DNA of 64,000 bases from Agapanthus africanus (GCA_030015575.1 CM057339.1:778364809-778428808), one strand, 5' to 3'. Positions 1 through 11,570 are shown, counted from the first letter of the stretch. Program-made: numbers and translations. The notes: generated from the letters alone by a model not told the origin.

Positions 1-449
1 GTCGCTCTATAAGGTATTGAAATCTTACTTACCCAATTTCTCGAGTAATCCTTGTAACTATATCATCTTTTTACTGGCTTCCGTGATGGCCACATATTCA
101 GCCTCCGTCGTTGACAATGTCACAACCTTTTGCAACTGGGAGACTTAACTGACTGATGTTCCCCCAACCGCGAATACGTACCCTGTTGTGCTTTTCCCTC
201 TATCTCTATCATCTAAGAAGTCTGCATCAACATAACCTTTCATATTTAGAGAGTCATCCCTGAAACATAAACAATGACTGGCCATGTTCCCTTAAGATAT
301 CTCAATATCCACTTCACTGCTTCCAATGCTCCTTCCCCTAGTTTTGCATGCACCTTTACAACTCCCACTGCTTGTGCAATGCCTGGTCTTGTGCTCGTCA
401 TTGTGTACATAAAACTCTCAACCTTAGATACATATAGTACTTGTACCAT
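1..449 (-). pseudogene. copia RNase H region (fragment)
   Basis: The frame at 246-449 matches the tether after copia RT (SMMYAMVSTRPDIA-like YTMTSTRPGIAQAVGVV, then LRYLKGT). Further left, positions about 91-115 read S-T-T-E-A-E-Y-V-A on the minus strand, the conserved copia RNase H motif containing its catalytic Glu. RNase H removes the RNA strand of the RNA:DNA hybrid during reverse transcription. There are frame changes between the two parts; the C-terminus lies before position 1. Confidence 0.8.
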
Positions 450-559
450 TTCATCCTTCTACTCTTGAGTTGTCGGGTACAATTCTTTGCTAAGTTTGAA
501 GTAGTTCGCTAAATGCGTACTTACCAGATTTGAATTGCCCATATTGATCCGCTTCAAAA

Positions 560-1225
560 CCTTCTCCATATAGCCCTTTCACGATAGCCACAACTTGCGT
601 TGTTTTCTATCTCTTATGATTTTCATGCCCAGAATTTTCTTGGCTGCTCTCAAATCCTTCATGAAGAATTTTTCAACCATCATCTTCTCCAGACTCTGAA
701 TTTTCTGGAAATTTGAACCTGCTACCAACATATCGTCCTCGTAAAGTGACAAAATAATTTGTCACCATCCTCAAAAGTCTGAACGTAGACGCAGTGATCT
801 GAATCACATCGCACAAATCATGTCTCTAACATGAACTGATCTAATTTAAGATTCCACTGCCTTGGAACTTGTTTGAGGCCATACAAATTCTTTCGCAGTC
901 TACAAACCATATTTTCTTTCCCTTTCACCTCGTATCCCGGTGGCAGCAACATATAAATTTTCTCGTCCAAATCTCCATGAAGGAACGTTATTTTCACATC
1001 TAACTGTTCTAAGTGCAAATCCTCCACCGTCACGATACTGAGTATCATCCGCATTGAAGTTATCTTCACCACTGGGGAAAATATCTCTTGATTGTTTATC
1101 CCATGCTGTTGCACATATGCCTTGACTATCAAGCAAGCCTTGTATCGCTTCATGCCATCAGCCTCATCCATGATCCTGTACACCCACCTATTCAGCAACG
1201 CCTTTCGACCTATAGGTAACTTCAC
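560..1225 (-). pseudogene. copia reverse transcriptase (fragment)
   Basis: The 135-residue frame at 818-1225 carries the first RT motifs: RWVYRIMDEADG, ARLVAKG-like KACLIVKAYVQQ, IFSPVVKITSMR, LDVKITFLHGDLDEKIYM, and LYGLKQVPRQW. After a frame change the polymerase box continues at 729-743 as Y-E-D-D-M, where the usual motif is Y-V-D-D-M, followed by LVAGS. The domain would copy element RNA into DNA. The Val-to-Glu change in the box, the lost frame near 800 and further stops make it inactive. The linker between integrase and RT (about 1230-1726) is readable with stops and is rich in T-R-E-R-R-L like residues. Confidence 0.85.
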
Positions 1226-1726
1226 TAGATCTCATGTACGGTTCTTCTTCAAAAAATCCATCTCTTCATCCATAGCATGCTCCCACTGCTTAATAGCACT
1301 GTCTTGTGTCGCCTTTGTAAGGGATTCTGGCTCTCCTGAATCTGTGTACAATATGAATTCAGTCACTAATCTTTCAGGTAACCTCCTCTCTCGTGTAGTT
1401 CTTCTCAAAATTGGTATATCTGGTAGCTGAACATGATCTTCAACCTATTCTTGAACCTGATCCTACACTGCAGTGCTCATCTCCTCCATATTCTGATTTC
1501 CTCTTGCAAGTACCTGACTGCTCTCCTAAGTTCCATCTAACTCGACAAACTCAGATACTGCACCATCCTTGGCCTGCTTCGCTTCCTTATACAAGTGTTT
1601 CTCATCAAAGACAGTGTTCCGGGTTCGTATTATCTTCTTTCTTGAGTAATCTCATAGCCGATGTTCAAACTCATCTCCTCCATATCCGATGAATGCACAC
1701 TTCCTAGATTTTGAGTCAAGCTTACT

Positions 1727-2290
1727 TCATTCCTGTTTATCTATCAACGAATACGCAATGCAACTAAAAACTTTGAGGTGCGAGCAATTGAGCGGTTTAC
1801 CTGACCAAATTTCTTCCGGAATTCCTCCATCGAGCTCACTTGCCGGGTTTTTGTTGATCAGATACACAGCAGTATCGACAGCTGCTGCCCATAGAAATTT
1901 TGGCACATCCGCATCCAAGGTCATTCTTCTCACCCACTCTAGGATCGTCATGTCCATCTTTTCAGCAATGTCGTTCTGTTGCGGGGTCTTCGGTACCGTC
2001 TTCAACCAACGTATACCCTTTTGTGAGCAAAATCCCTCGAACTCTTGTGTGCAATATTACCCGCCACTATCATACTTTAGGCACTTAACCTTCGCTCCCA
2101 TTTGGTTCTCCACTTGTTCAATCCGGTGTTTAAAGAGACCAATCACATCAGACTTCTTCTTCATTACATACACCCAGGTCTTCCGGCATGCATCATCAAT
2201 GAACATCACGTAGTACCGATTTCCTCCATAAGACTCTACCGAGACCGGTCCCCATACATCTGTATGCACCATATCTAGCTTCTTAGTCTT
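1727..2290 (-). pseudogene. copia integrase core (fragment)
   Basis: Catalytic core of a copia integrase, which would insert the element's cDNA into chromosomes. The first catalytic Asp is in HTDVWGPV (about 2255-2275), the second in KYDSGG (about 2060, usually SDNGGE), and the Glu in the PQQNDIAEK stretch (about 1960). A TAA replaces the Glu codon that normally follows the DNGG motif, so the frame breaks at about 2057; the same frame then continues to a stop at 1727. The N-terminal HHCC zinc domain is absent, being beyond the insertion point of element A. Certain as a family, non-functional as it stands. Confidence 0.85.
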
Positions 2291-2299
2291 CTTTACTAC

Positions 2300-2304
2300 G
2301 CCTC
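2300..2304. other. Left target-site duplication of Tat element A (GCCTC)
   Basis: The five bases before the TG start of the LTR at 2305 are GCCTC and belong to the copia integrase frame. The right copy would follow the 3' LTR beyond 64000 and cannot be checked here. Confidence 0.5.
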
Positions 2305-2868
2305 TGTTTCCCCAATTAGAGCAAAGCTCTGTTCAGAATTCAAAATTTGAATTAAAGCTGCGCTTTTATAAAAGCGCTTCGCTACAACTAGCGCACCCCG
2401 TGCAAAGCACATAGGCGCTAGCTCTAGGTGCGCTGCGCTCCAAGTTGCGCACCACGTGCAAAGCACGTGTGTGCTAGCGCTAAGAGCGCTGCGCTCCAAT
2501 TAGTGCACCATGGGCAGAGCGCATAAGTGCTAACGCTGGAACTAAATGTTCCTCACCGTTGGATCAAATATCCAATGGATATGATTAAATCATTAGTTAA
2601 CAAGAATAAAATTCTATTGAATCTTTCCAAACAGAAAAGATTGTGCCCTGAATTTGGAACACCGTTGGATCAATGATCCAATGGTGATTAAAAATCACTA
2701 AAATACAGAACAAATTTTGTAAAGATGGAAAGATTTCTCAATCTTGTTAAAACAAGAAGATTATCTTCTATAAATCAGAAGCCCTTGGATCAAGGATCCA
2801 ACGGTGGGGAAATTCCCAAATCAATTGGAGAATAAATCTCTTTAACTGATTCAACAAATCAGCTTCCC

Positions 2869-2878
2869 CTATATAAAG
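2869..2878 (+). promoter_or_regulatory. LTR TATA box of element A (CTATATAAAG)
   Basis: A consensus plant TATA box in the same LTR position in all four Tat LTRs (2869, 10261, 46573, 63038), followed by a conserved CCCAAGACTTCAAG stretch where transcription would start. Confidence 0.75.
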
Positions 2879-4179
2879 GACCCAAGACTTCAAGTCTAAA
2901 AAAGAGGAAACCCCCCCCCCCATAAACTTTGAGAAAATCTCAAGAGGAAGAAGTAGCTCTCGGCAAAAGAAGATTTTTCTTCAAGGTAAAAAAATGGTGA
3001 TGAACAAAGAGATGAAATTATCTCATAATTAAAGAGAAGAATTCTCTTTTTAAAAGATCATAGATTTACAAAGACCAAGGTCTTTTATAAAGAGATAAAA
3101 AAAAGAGATCTCATCATAAAAATAAAGAAGTACTTACTTCACAGATCATAGATCTATAAGACAAATTGTCTTTCTAAGATCATGAACATCTCATTATAAA
3201 GGGGGGGGAGAATTATTCAATTCTCTTAGGATCACAGATCTATAAAGGCAAATCCTTTCATCAAAAAGAGATTGAAGTATCTCCTATAAGTTAAGAACTT
3301 TGTTCTTGGAATCTTGAGACAAAGTCTCTTATCAAAGAAGATAATCTTCAGAGCACAAAGTTAACCAAAGAAGAGCCTTAGCGCTCCTAATTTAAAAGTG
3401 CCTTAGTGCTCTTCACCTAGCGTAAAGCGCTGCAGTGTAATAGTACTTCAAACACAGCGCACCGCGCTCATTGGCTAGCGCTAGGCGCACCATGTGCTCC
3501 TCACGTGTGCGCTGCATTAATAAAAGCGCTTTGCGCTCATTATATGGCACCAGCACCAAGCGCCTCAACGCTTCAATTATAGCGTATCAGCGCTCTTCAT
3601 TTAACGCAAAGTGCTAAGCACATCAGCGCTCTACATCTAGCGCTAAGCGCATCTGCGCTCTTCACTTAGCGCAAAGCGCTTAACATCTGGTGCAAAGCGC
3701 CAAGCGCACTAGCGCTTTAACCATAGCGCACTGCGCTCATCGACTGGCGCTAGTGCCAAGTGCGCTATATACTTTTATGTGCGCTTGGGCAGAACATAAA
3801 TTGTTCTTTGGATAAGCCCCAGAGCTATGATGAACGCTTAGCATTCAATAAAAGACAAATATTGTCAGAATTTAAATCAATGCTCCGCATTGTTAAAAGG
3901 GCCAAGCCCAAACAAATGCTTAACAGCCCAAAACAAATGTTAAATATTTTAACTTGGTTGGACTTAGCCCAAGTTGGCCATGAGTCCTCAATTCAAACTT
4001 AACTGAGCTATTGTGCTCATAATATAATTAATTGATCTTAGTTCCAAATCGGACTACAGATCACTTAACTCACCCTGATTCAAGGGTACATCTCTTCACT
4101 CCTTTGATATTTGTCGTTGTAATTCCTCAACGTCTTCAAAGAGGTGACGGGTCCCGACAACCACACATTTCATAGACTA

Positions 4180-4430
4180 CGACGTCTCTAAACTACAGAC
4201 TGTGGAGTCCTTAAACTCACGGACTATGATGTCCTTAACCTCGACCGTGATGTCTTAAAACTAACATTGGATTGTGGGGTCCTTAAACCCACGGACTATG
4301 ATGTCCTTAACCTCGACCGTGATGTCTTTAAACTAACATTGGACCGAGATGTCCTTAAACTACCAATGGACCGTAATGTCCTTAAACTAATCATCGACCG
4401 AAACGTCACAAAACTAAACAATAGAGCCCA
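4180..4430 (+). repeat. 24/72-bp minisatellite in the LTR of A
   Basis: Tandem units built on GATGTCCTTAAACTAAC-like 24-bp words, three of which form a 72-bp higher unit. All units are multiples of three bases, so a frame stays open across them (8 codons per word), but I regard that frame as a by-product. Related arrays occur in the B LTRs and in the 3' regions of both elements. Confidence 0.85.
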
Positions 4431-4980
4431 ATTGCTCTTTTGTTGGATCTAATTGATCCCGTTAAGTTGATCTTAGTCTAAAATTAGACTAACGTATCCT
4501 TAACAAACGTTTAAGTTGATCTTAGTCTCAAATGAGACTAACGTATCCTTAAACCCAAACCCCCCAAACCCAAATCTAAGAAAGATACGGATTTGGACTA
4601 GTCCATGTCCTACGGGCGACAACATAACTTAGTCTCCGTATATAATCCACGGGCAACCAAACACAAAACAAACACCCACGACACGAAGTGACCATATGGA
4701 GAAGGAGAAAGTTGTTACCGCGATGCAGTAGCGTAATTAACTGCAGGGGCTTGCGCTTGCAGGGAAGAGCGTCCCCACAATCAAAAACCCCTCAAACGAG
4801 GGAGAATCTGACGAAGTCTGCTATATCGGCCGCATCCGTTTAAACCTTCGATACATGGTGCCATAAATCAACTTGGCATCTTCGGAGCGGTGGACGGATA
4901 GCACCAATTAGCATCTGCCCTGAAATTCAGGAAAGACGTTCGGCGCGTCTCCGCCGTGTCTTTCAGAGGGAAACAGATTC

Positions 4981-4998
4981 TGGCACGCCCGGTGGAAC
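4981..4998 (+). other. Primer-binding site of element A
   Basis: TGGCACGCCCGGTGGAAC begins five bases after the LTR end (AAACA-GATTC-TGG). It begins with TGG, complementary to a tRNA CCA end, and matches the B site at 12126 except for one base. Ogre elements use tRNA-Arg; I have not verified which tRNA fits here. Confidence 0.65.
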
Positions 4999-5124
4999 CT
5001 TTTCCTCTTTCCACTCCACACTTCGTGTGTCGTGTTAGCGAACGAATCGCGGTTTGCTAATGGTTGCCCTTGGGTTCGAGATACTGAGATTTGGCGTTTT
5101 GCTTGGTACAGAAAGCAAAGATCA

Positions 5125-8100
5125 ATGGCGTTCACTTGCTCGAAGTGTTCTACATGCAACTGCAACCCACGTTCTGCCTCAACTGGGGGCATAGCTTACG
5201 GACCCCAGGCGGCTTCCCTGTTCACGATGCCGGTGGAACAGGTCACCCAAGCCACCACAGGATTGTTTTTCGGGACCATGCTCCCGCCAACGAGCTTCAG
5301 CGCTCCTATGCCAGCACTGGAAGCTCCCAAGAAGGCGGTCTTCGATCGGCTTGCTACTACCACGGCACCTCTCAACGGGTCGTCCAGCTCCAACTCCTCG
5401 GTCTTCGCCAGACTGAGCCTGAACTCCGATGGGCCTGCCAAGAAGCCCATGATACCTAAAGTGGCCATCCCAAAGAAGATAGCCACCCCTGCTCCTGAAG
5501 TCGTCAAGGCGGCTTCTCCTGCCAAAGAGTCGGTCTTTACAAGACTGACTATTCCGACTCCCGTTCCTGCTCGAAGGGCTGTCTTTGGCAGATTCGGTAC
5601 CGCTACTCAAAAGACGTCAGTCTTCAAGAGGCTGGCACCAGCGGCGCCACATCTGGATAGGGGGCAAGACAAAGCCATCACCATCGCCGAACCCGCCCCA
5701 ACAGCTCGACATGCTCGACGTCGCTACTGGCGTCGAGTAAGGAAGGCCGGGGGCAACTCCCCCTCTGGGCTAACTCCACCGGCTCCAACGGTAGAAATTA
5801 TTGCTGTTGTTCCAACCGGGAACAGTTTTGAGCTGCTGAACAAGGTGCGCAGGAATTCGCCTACCGCCGTACTAAAAAGATCTCCACCACCGGTGGAGAC
5901 TGTCACAGAAAGGAAGTCGGAACAGTCCCCTCAACGACTGTCTTCTAAAGTTTACAAAATATGGCGACAAGTACGAGAGTCGGTAGTTGATCAAGACTAT
6001 TCCCGCCGGCAGAAGAAGCTGAAAGTCCGACAGGAAGAAAACCGTCCTGTTAAGCCACAGAAGGTGACGGCTACTTGGGTGCCCACTACAAAGGCCCCCT
6101 CAACTTCGACCGTCCATAAGAGGAGAAGGCCGGAGAAAATCTCCATGCCTTCGACAAATGTCAAAGGCACTGTGCCCAAACGCCCTAAGTCTGGGGGCAT
6201 GGAGGTGCATACCGTCTATTTGGCATCCGGAAAAGAGGATAGCCGTTTCTCCACAGGTCATCGACCGCTTACGCGATCCATGACAAAAGCCTAAGAGCAG
6301 CAGCAGAAGCTTCAGGAGATGATGACTGCTATGGCCGCGTTCACAGGACCGAAAGCAAGCCCAGAGGCATCCTCGGAACAACGCCACGAGCAGGAAACTG
6401 ATGCCGAGTTCTTTCGGAGAATGCTGGAGAAAAAGGACAAAAAGGCCACAGAACAAGCGGCCAATATAAAATAAATGGCCCTTCTATTCCAAGATATGGT
6501 GGGCATGATGATCCGATTGGATCCCCCAGCCGAAGATCCTCCAGTAATAATCGAAGATGATAGAGGTGAAACATCAAATCCACCTCCAGCTCTTTCAGCA
6601 GGCAAGGAGAAAACTATTTCCAAGTCCGCCCTGGATGATTACATCGCTCAGCAGATACGAGTTCACCAGGCGAATGAAGCGGCTGGGCAAATTGTTAGAA
6701 CTGGGCGACCGTATCTAGGCTGGTATGATCAGATAAAGTACCCGCCGGGCTACACAATCCCGAAGTTCCACGTGTACAAGGGGACAGGCAATCCCCATCA
6801 ACATGTCGCTTAGTTCAGGGCTCTCTGTGGCAATACTGGTGGCGATGATAAGCTCTTGCTCCGCCAATTCGTCGGCAGTTTATCGGAGACGGCATTTCAG
6901 TGGTATTCCGAACTTCCAAACGGCTCCATCAAAACTTTCGCAGAAATGGAGTTGTTCACCCAGCGATTCGCAAGTGCTAGTGAACGCACCCCGATAACGG
7001 CATTGATTAATGCCAGGATGAAGCCAGGCGAGACGTGGGTTCAGTACGCAATCCGATGGCGGAATCTGTGGTCGAAGTGCGAACAGCGCATCGAAGAGGC
7101 ACCAGCAGTGGGCATGTTCGTGGGCACTCTAGACCCTCATGCAACTATTTCACAGTTCATGATGTTCTTCAAACCGACCACATTCCAGGCTCTAATCGAT
7201 AAGCTGGCCCAGATGGACCAGATGGGTCATAGTCCATCTCCCCTGAAGCCGGAACCGCAGAACGAAAAGGGTAAAGGGAAGGCGATCTTCGTTGCGAACA
7301 CCCAACAGCAGCCCAGTGCCCCAAAGCTAGCGGATCAACTGAAAGAGAGACGTCGCTATTATAATGAGAAGATGAGGAGTCCTTACTCGTTCCCACGGGA
7401 TAAAACGAAGAGACTATTCGAGCTGGCGATGCGCAACTGGCTTATCAATTTGCCGAATCCAAGGCGACCATCGCAACCCGGCGAAGTGAATAATCCCAAT
7501 TATTGCCCTTACCACCGAACGGTAAGCCATCCAATCGAAAATTGCTTCGTCTTTAAGGGATGGATCGAGGATCAGTGCCTACAATGCAAGTTTGCGCTGT
7601 CTGAGAAGTGGAAAGTAAACCCACCACAACCGCACACTCCTAAAAAGACGGATACACCGGGGGCAACGTGCTTTTTTGTTGAAGAAGCTCCATGGGAAGT
7701 GGCCCTTTCGGCCAAAAACAAAAGGATGCTGAATGATCTCCAGACATGCTCGGCGATCAGATAGAAGAATCCGCTGGAACCCCATATCATCGAAGGGATG
7801 CTGAAGCTGTGCCCAACTTCAAAGATTAGTAGTGACAGCCAAAACTCGCATACCCAGCCGTCGAAATCCTCAAAAAAGAAGAAGAAATCCAAAAAGATCG
7901 TGAAGCCTGGCGACAGACACACGGACCTGCAGAAACAGATTGACGCGCTAGAAGAGTATAACCAGAAGGCGCGGACTCCAATCACGCTCCAGGAATTTCT
8001 CGGCCACGTCCTTGAAGACGGAGATGATGGAGAAGACTCATCGGATGGATCTGAGGATTACGTAACAAGTTGCCATATGATCTCTCACTCGTACACAGAC

Positions 8101-8922
8101 GATGAAGAAGCTCCTTGCACTGAAAGACTGGGAGCAGAGCCTAAACCGGAGCTTCCAGGGCTGTCAGACGAAATGATCGACGCATTCCTAAACAAATCTC
8201 TTCTGAAAAGTAAAGCTAATCGGGATCGTGAGGTAGCCATATTTGAAAAGGCCAAACGCCGGCGACTGGATGAATGAGTCGAGATACTTCTGCCGAATCA
8301 AAGGACAACCGTTGCGAATAAAAACAAGTTTAAGACGAGGAAAAGATTTGCTAAAGCCATATCAATGGAAATGAAGCTACCACCTTCCGAAGAAAACACT
8401 CTTGGTGAAGCAGAGATGCATCCTAGCTACTGTCTATATCATCGAAAGATCGCACACCCCATCGAAGAGTGCAACGCTTTTAAAAGATGGTGACAGGGAT
8501 ATGTTGCTCACCGACAACATTTTAAGCGGATGAAACGCAAAACTCGTCGAGAGCAAAGAAGTACGACCGAGGAGCATAAAAGAACTACCGGTAACTGACG
8601 CACGGTCAACACTGGGGGATCGCAGATTCTCACCTTCGGGAGTGACTCCAACGAAGAAATGGCTCTTGGCCCTCTCTTTAAAGAATCCACCTTGGGAAAA
8701 GAGAAAGAACTGAAAACCTGCGAAAATATCCAGCTGCGCAATCGTACGCTGCCCGAAAAGAATCTCGGACCCACGAACAGAAAAGATAAGGGAAAAGAGA
8801 AGGTCTCTGAAGATATCGCCCTAGATGACCAAGTCATGAAAGAGCTGACCGCCAAGGACCCGCCAAAGAAAAGCAAGGTGGACTACAACGTCCTGGTGCA
8901 CCTAAGGAAGTTACCTTCGTAG
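5125..8922 (+). pseudogene. gag: Gag of Tat element A (degenerate)
   Basis: Nucleocapsid/capsid precursor that would package element RNA in cytoplasmic particles. The likely start is the ATG at 5125 (MAFTCSKC), because element B has the equivalent ATG at 12272. The N-terminal part has five VFxRL/VFxRF words between about 5336 and 5630, then a basic region rich in Arg and Lys. The capsid-like retrotransposon gag domain (KFHVYKGTGNPHQH to about DQMGH) is at 6760-7230. A CHHC knuckle (C-x2-H-x4-H-x4-C) lies near 7504-7547 and a second near 8431-8473. In-frame stops at 6292, 6472, 6811, 7762 and 8275 and later frame changes disable it. Several stops are single changes from codons still intact in B. 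Confidence 0.85.
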
Positions 8923-9027
8923 CTCAGCATTCTCGATGCCCTTTTACTATCAAAAGAAGCAAAAGATTCATTAATCAAGGCGCTGCAAGAGCCAGAGCAA
9001 TTCCAAGCTTTCCTCGCCGAAGAAAAG

Positions 9028-9708
9028 ATGAAAGATGAGCTGGAAGAACTACACACAGCCGATATCACCTTCGGCGATGAAGATCTCCTCCTTGGGACGT
9101 GCGAGCACAATCGTCCCCTTTATGTCTCCAGATACTGTTACGATATCAAGATAGGCAAAATCCTGGTCGACAATGGGTCTTCCGTCAATCTCCTCAACGT
9201 GCAAGTGTTGAAGGAAATCTGCATGAGCGTTCAACACCTCGCTCGTGATAAGATCACCATCTCCGGGTTCGACTCCCAGTCATCACGGACCCTCGGGTCT
9301 GTAATACTGACGCTGTGCTTCGGGCTGCTTGTCACAGACATTAAATTTCACGTCATTGACGCTAAGACATGCTACAATGCTTTGCTCGGTAGGCCTTGGT
9401 TACATGAGTACAACATTATTCCTTCTACACAGTATCAGTATATGAAATACTTCAAGGATGGTCTCGAGTATACTGTGACAGGAGAGTTAAACCCATTCTC
9501 CGTGAACGAAGTCCGCAAGTACGAAGATGCAAAATATTTCTTTCCAGACTTCGAAGACACAGAGAGATGTCACAAACCGGAGAACAAAGCTATCACCACC
9601 ATTCCGGTCTTCGGGAGTGATACCGAGGAGGAGGAAGAGATAGTTTACTCGGGTCCGCCCCAGTACAACAAACCAGGACCATCCGCTCCTATGTTGATCT
9701 TTGGCAGC
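9028..9708 (+). pseudogene. Aspartic protease of element A (interrupted by element B)
   Basis: Retropepsin-like domain that would cleave the polyprotein. The catalytic motif is L-V-D-N-G-S-S near 9163-9183, followed by the conserved FHVIDAKTCYNALLGRPWLH segment (about 9350-9405) typical of Tat proteases. The open frame enters the B LTR at 9709; its true continuation is at 48425, in the linker that begins Y-S-D-D-E-V-H. The final residues of the frame past 9709 are LTR sequence and not protein. Confidence 0.85.
9704..9708. other. Left target-site duplication of element B (GCAGC)
   Basis: GCAGC precedes the B LTR; ACAGC follows its other LTR at 48420-48424. One mismatch in five, as expected for an insertion of this age. 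Confidence 0.8.
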
Positions 9709-10260
9709 TGTTTCCCCCAATCAGAGCAAAGCTCTGTTTTGAATTTCAAAATTCAAAAATTGAAGCAACGCTTCAGATCTCTTGCGCTGCGCGCTGCGTG
9801 TCAAAAGCAGACACGCCAGTGCCAGGAGCACTGCGCCCTAGGCAGCGCACCCTCAATCAGAGCAAAGCTCTGTTTCAAAATTCAAATTTTACAGTTGAAG
9901 CAACGCTTCAGATCCCTTGTGCTCTGCGCTGCGCGCCACGTGCCAAACACATGCGCGCTAGCACAGTTGCGCTGCGCTCTGCGCTGCGTGCCACGTGTCA
10001 AATGCAGGTGCGTTAGCGCCAATTGCACCAGCGCTGGAATTTAAAGAATTCCCCACCGTTAGATCAAAATATCTAATAATAATAATAAATTATTAATTAG
10101 AATTAAACTTCTGTTCTAGAAAGATCTTTCCAATCTTATTAAAATAAGAAGATTATTTTCTGTAAAACAGAAGCGTTAGGATCAAAGATCCAATGGTGGG
10201 AAATATTTCCAAATCAATCAGAGAAAGATCTCTTCAACTAATTTAACAAACCAATTGGCC

Positions 10261-10270
10261 CTATATAAAG
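10261..10270 (+). promoter_or_regulatory. LTR TATA box of element B, 5' LTR
   Basis: CTATATAAAG followed by GCCCCAAGACTTCAAG; same place and sequence as in the other Tat LTRs. It would drive genomic RNA of B. Confidence 0.75.
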
Positions 10271-11299
10271 GCCCCAAGACTTCAAGTCTCAATAAAAGAA
10301 AAAAAACCCTTTGAAAACTTTGAGAAAAACTCAAAGAGAAAGAAATGCAAGCCTTTGAAGAAAGAAGATCATCCTCTTCATCTTTAAAGATAAAGAATTA
10401 TATTCTTGAAAAAACAGAGATGAAATCATCTCATTAAAAAAGAAGAACCATCTTCTAAAAAGATCTGAGATCTAAGAACAAGGTCAAGGTCTTCAATAAA
10501 AAAGAAAAAGATCAAAAAAAGATCTAATTATAAAAAGATTTAAAGAAGTAATTTACTTCATTAACAGATCTTTTGATCTATAAAGGCAGAGCCTTTTTGA
10601 TCAGAATAAGAACTTAGTTCTTGAATCTTGAGGCAGGGCCTCTTTTAAGAAGAACAAAAAAACTTGTTCTTTGATCTTAAATTGATCAAGATGTGATCTG
10701 CGCTATTGGACAGTGCTTTGCACTCTTAAATTGCGCCTTTGCGCTTATTGGACTGGCGCACAGCGCCAGAACGCGCCACGTGTCTACCACAAAACAGTTT
10801 GTGCTTTGCGCTTCTAAAAATAGCGCACTGCGCTCTTGGACTGGCGCTCAGCGCCAGAGCGCGCCACTTGTCACTCACTGGCGCCCCCATAAACTGGCGC
10901 AGCGCACTTATAAAGCGCAGTGCGCTAACAAACCAGCGTTCAACGCTAAGCGACACATGTCACTCTTATGTGCGCTAGCGCAATGCGCTCTTTAATTGGC
11001 GCAAAGCGCCTGATGCGCCACGTGGTGCACTGCCAGAACATACCTTGTTCTGATAAATGCTATGAAGAGCCCAAACAAAGGCCTAACAGGCATAATAAAA
11101 ATAAAATGTTAAACATTTTTAACTGGACTTAGCCCAATTCTGGCCATAAGTCCTCAATTTAAATTGAACTGAGTTCATCTGCTCTTCCAATCAATTTACA
11201 TCCGGTTCGAGGGTACATCTCTTTACTCCTCTGATATTTGTCGTTGTAATCCTTCAACGTCGTCAGAGAGGTGACGGGTCCCGATAACCACACATTACT

Positions 11300-11570
11300 A
11301 CGGACTGTGGGGTCCTTAAACTCGTGGACTATGACGTCCTTAATCTCGACCGTGATATCTTAAAACTAACATCGGACTGTGAGGTCCTTAAACTCACGGA
11401 CTATGATGTCCTTAACCTTGACCGTGATGTCTTAAAACTAACGTCGGACTGTTGAGTCCTTAAATCCACGGACTATGATGTCCTTAACCTTGACAGCAAC
11501 GTCTTAAAACTAACAATGGACCGTAATGTCCTTAAACTAATTATCGACCGCAATGTCATTAAACTAAAAA
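11300..11570 (+). repeat. 24/72-bp minisatellite in the 5' LTR of B
   Basis: Tandem words of the GGACTATGATGTCCTTAAC type, three words per 72-bp unit, ending with GGACCGTAATGTCCTTAAAC variants. Matches 47605-47875 in the other LTR. Confidence 0.85.

Larger units (their letters stand above)
1..2304 (-). mobile_element. Truncated Ty1/copia retrotransposon (Tork-like), integrase to RNase H
   Basis: Reading the minus strand from 2304 to 1 gives copia polyprotein order: integrase core, linker, reverse transcriptase, RNase H. The part upstream of the integrase catalytic core is missing because Tat element A is inserted at 2304/2305; the left end lies outside the window. RT wording such as IFSPVVK, EQLDVK and RKNLYGLKQ resembles the Tork lineage of plant copia elements (family assignment is inference). 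Several stops and frame changes show it is an old, dead copy. It is the host sequence into which everything else in the window was inserted. Confidence 0.88.
2305..4975 (+). repeat. 5' LTR of Tat element A (2,671 bp)
   Basis: Starts TGTTTCCCC and ends AAACA just before the primer site. The first 1.6 kb is repeated at 62402-64000, which fixes the left boundary; the right boundary is fixed by analogy with element B (12120). Sections: GCGC-rich palindromic stretch (2340-2530), AT-rich train of short hairpins around a TATA box (2540-3350), second GCGC-rich stretch (3380-3780), a 24/72-bp minisatellite (about 4180-4430), and a 3' part with AACAAACACCCACGACACG near 4670. It supplies promoter and termination signals. 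Only distantly alignable with the LTR of element B, except for shared blocks, so A and B are separate subfamilies. Confidence 0.88.

Noticed and set aside
2296-2499. Minus-strand frame at the LTR start
   Set aside because: It reads through GCGC palindromes of the LTR, is repeated at 62291-62614 and has no domain.
4267-4452. Repetitive reading frames (VLKL/DYDVLNL words) as proteins
   Set aside because: They arise from 24/27/72-bp minisatellites whose unit length is a multiple of three; they have no start context, no domain, and sit in LTR or repeat DNA.
5179-5610. Minus-strand frames across Gag of A
   Set aside because: They are shadows of the plus-strand Gag frame, which is conserved in B while the minus-strand frames are not.
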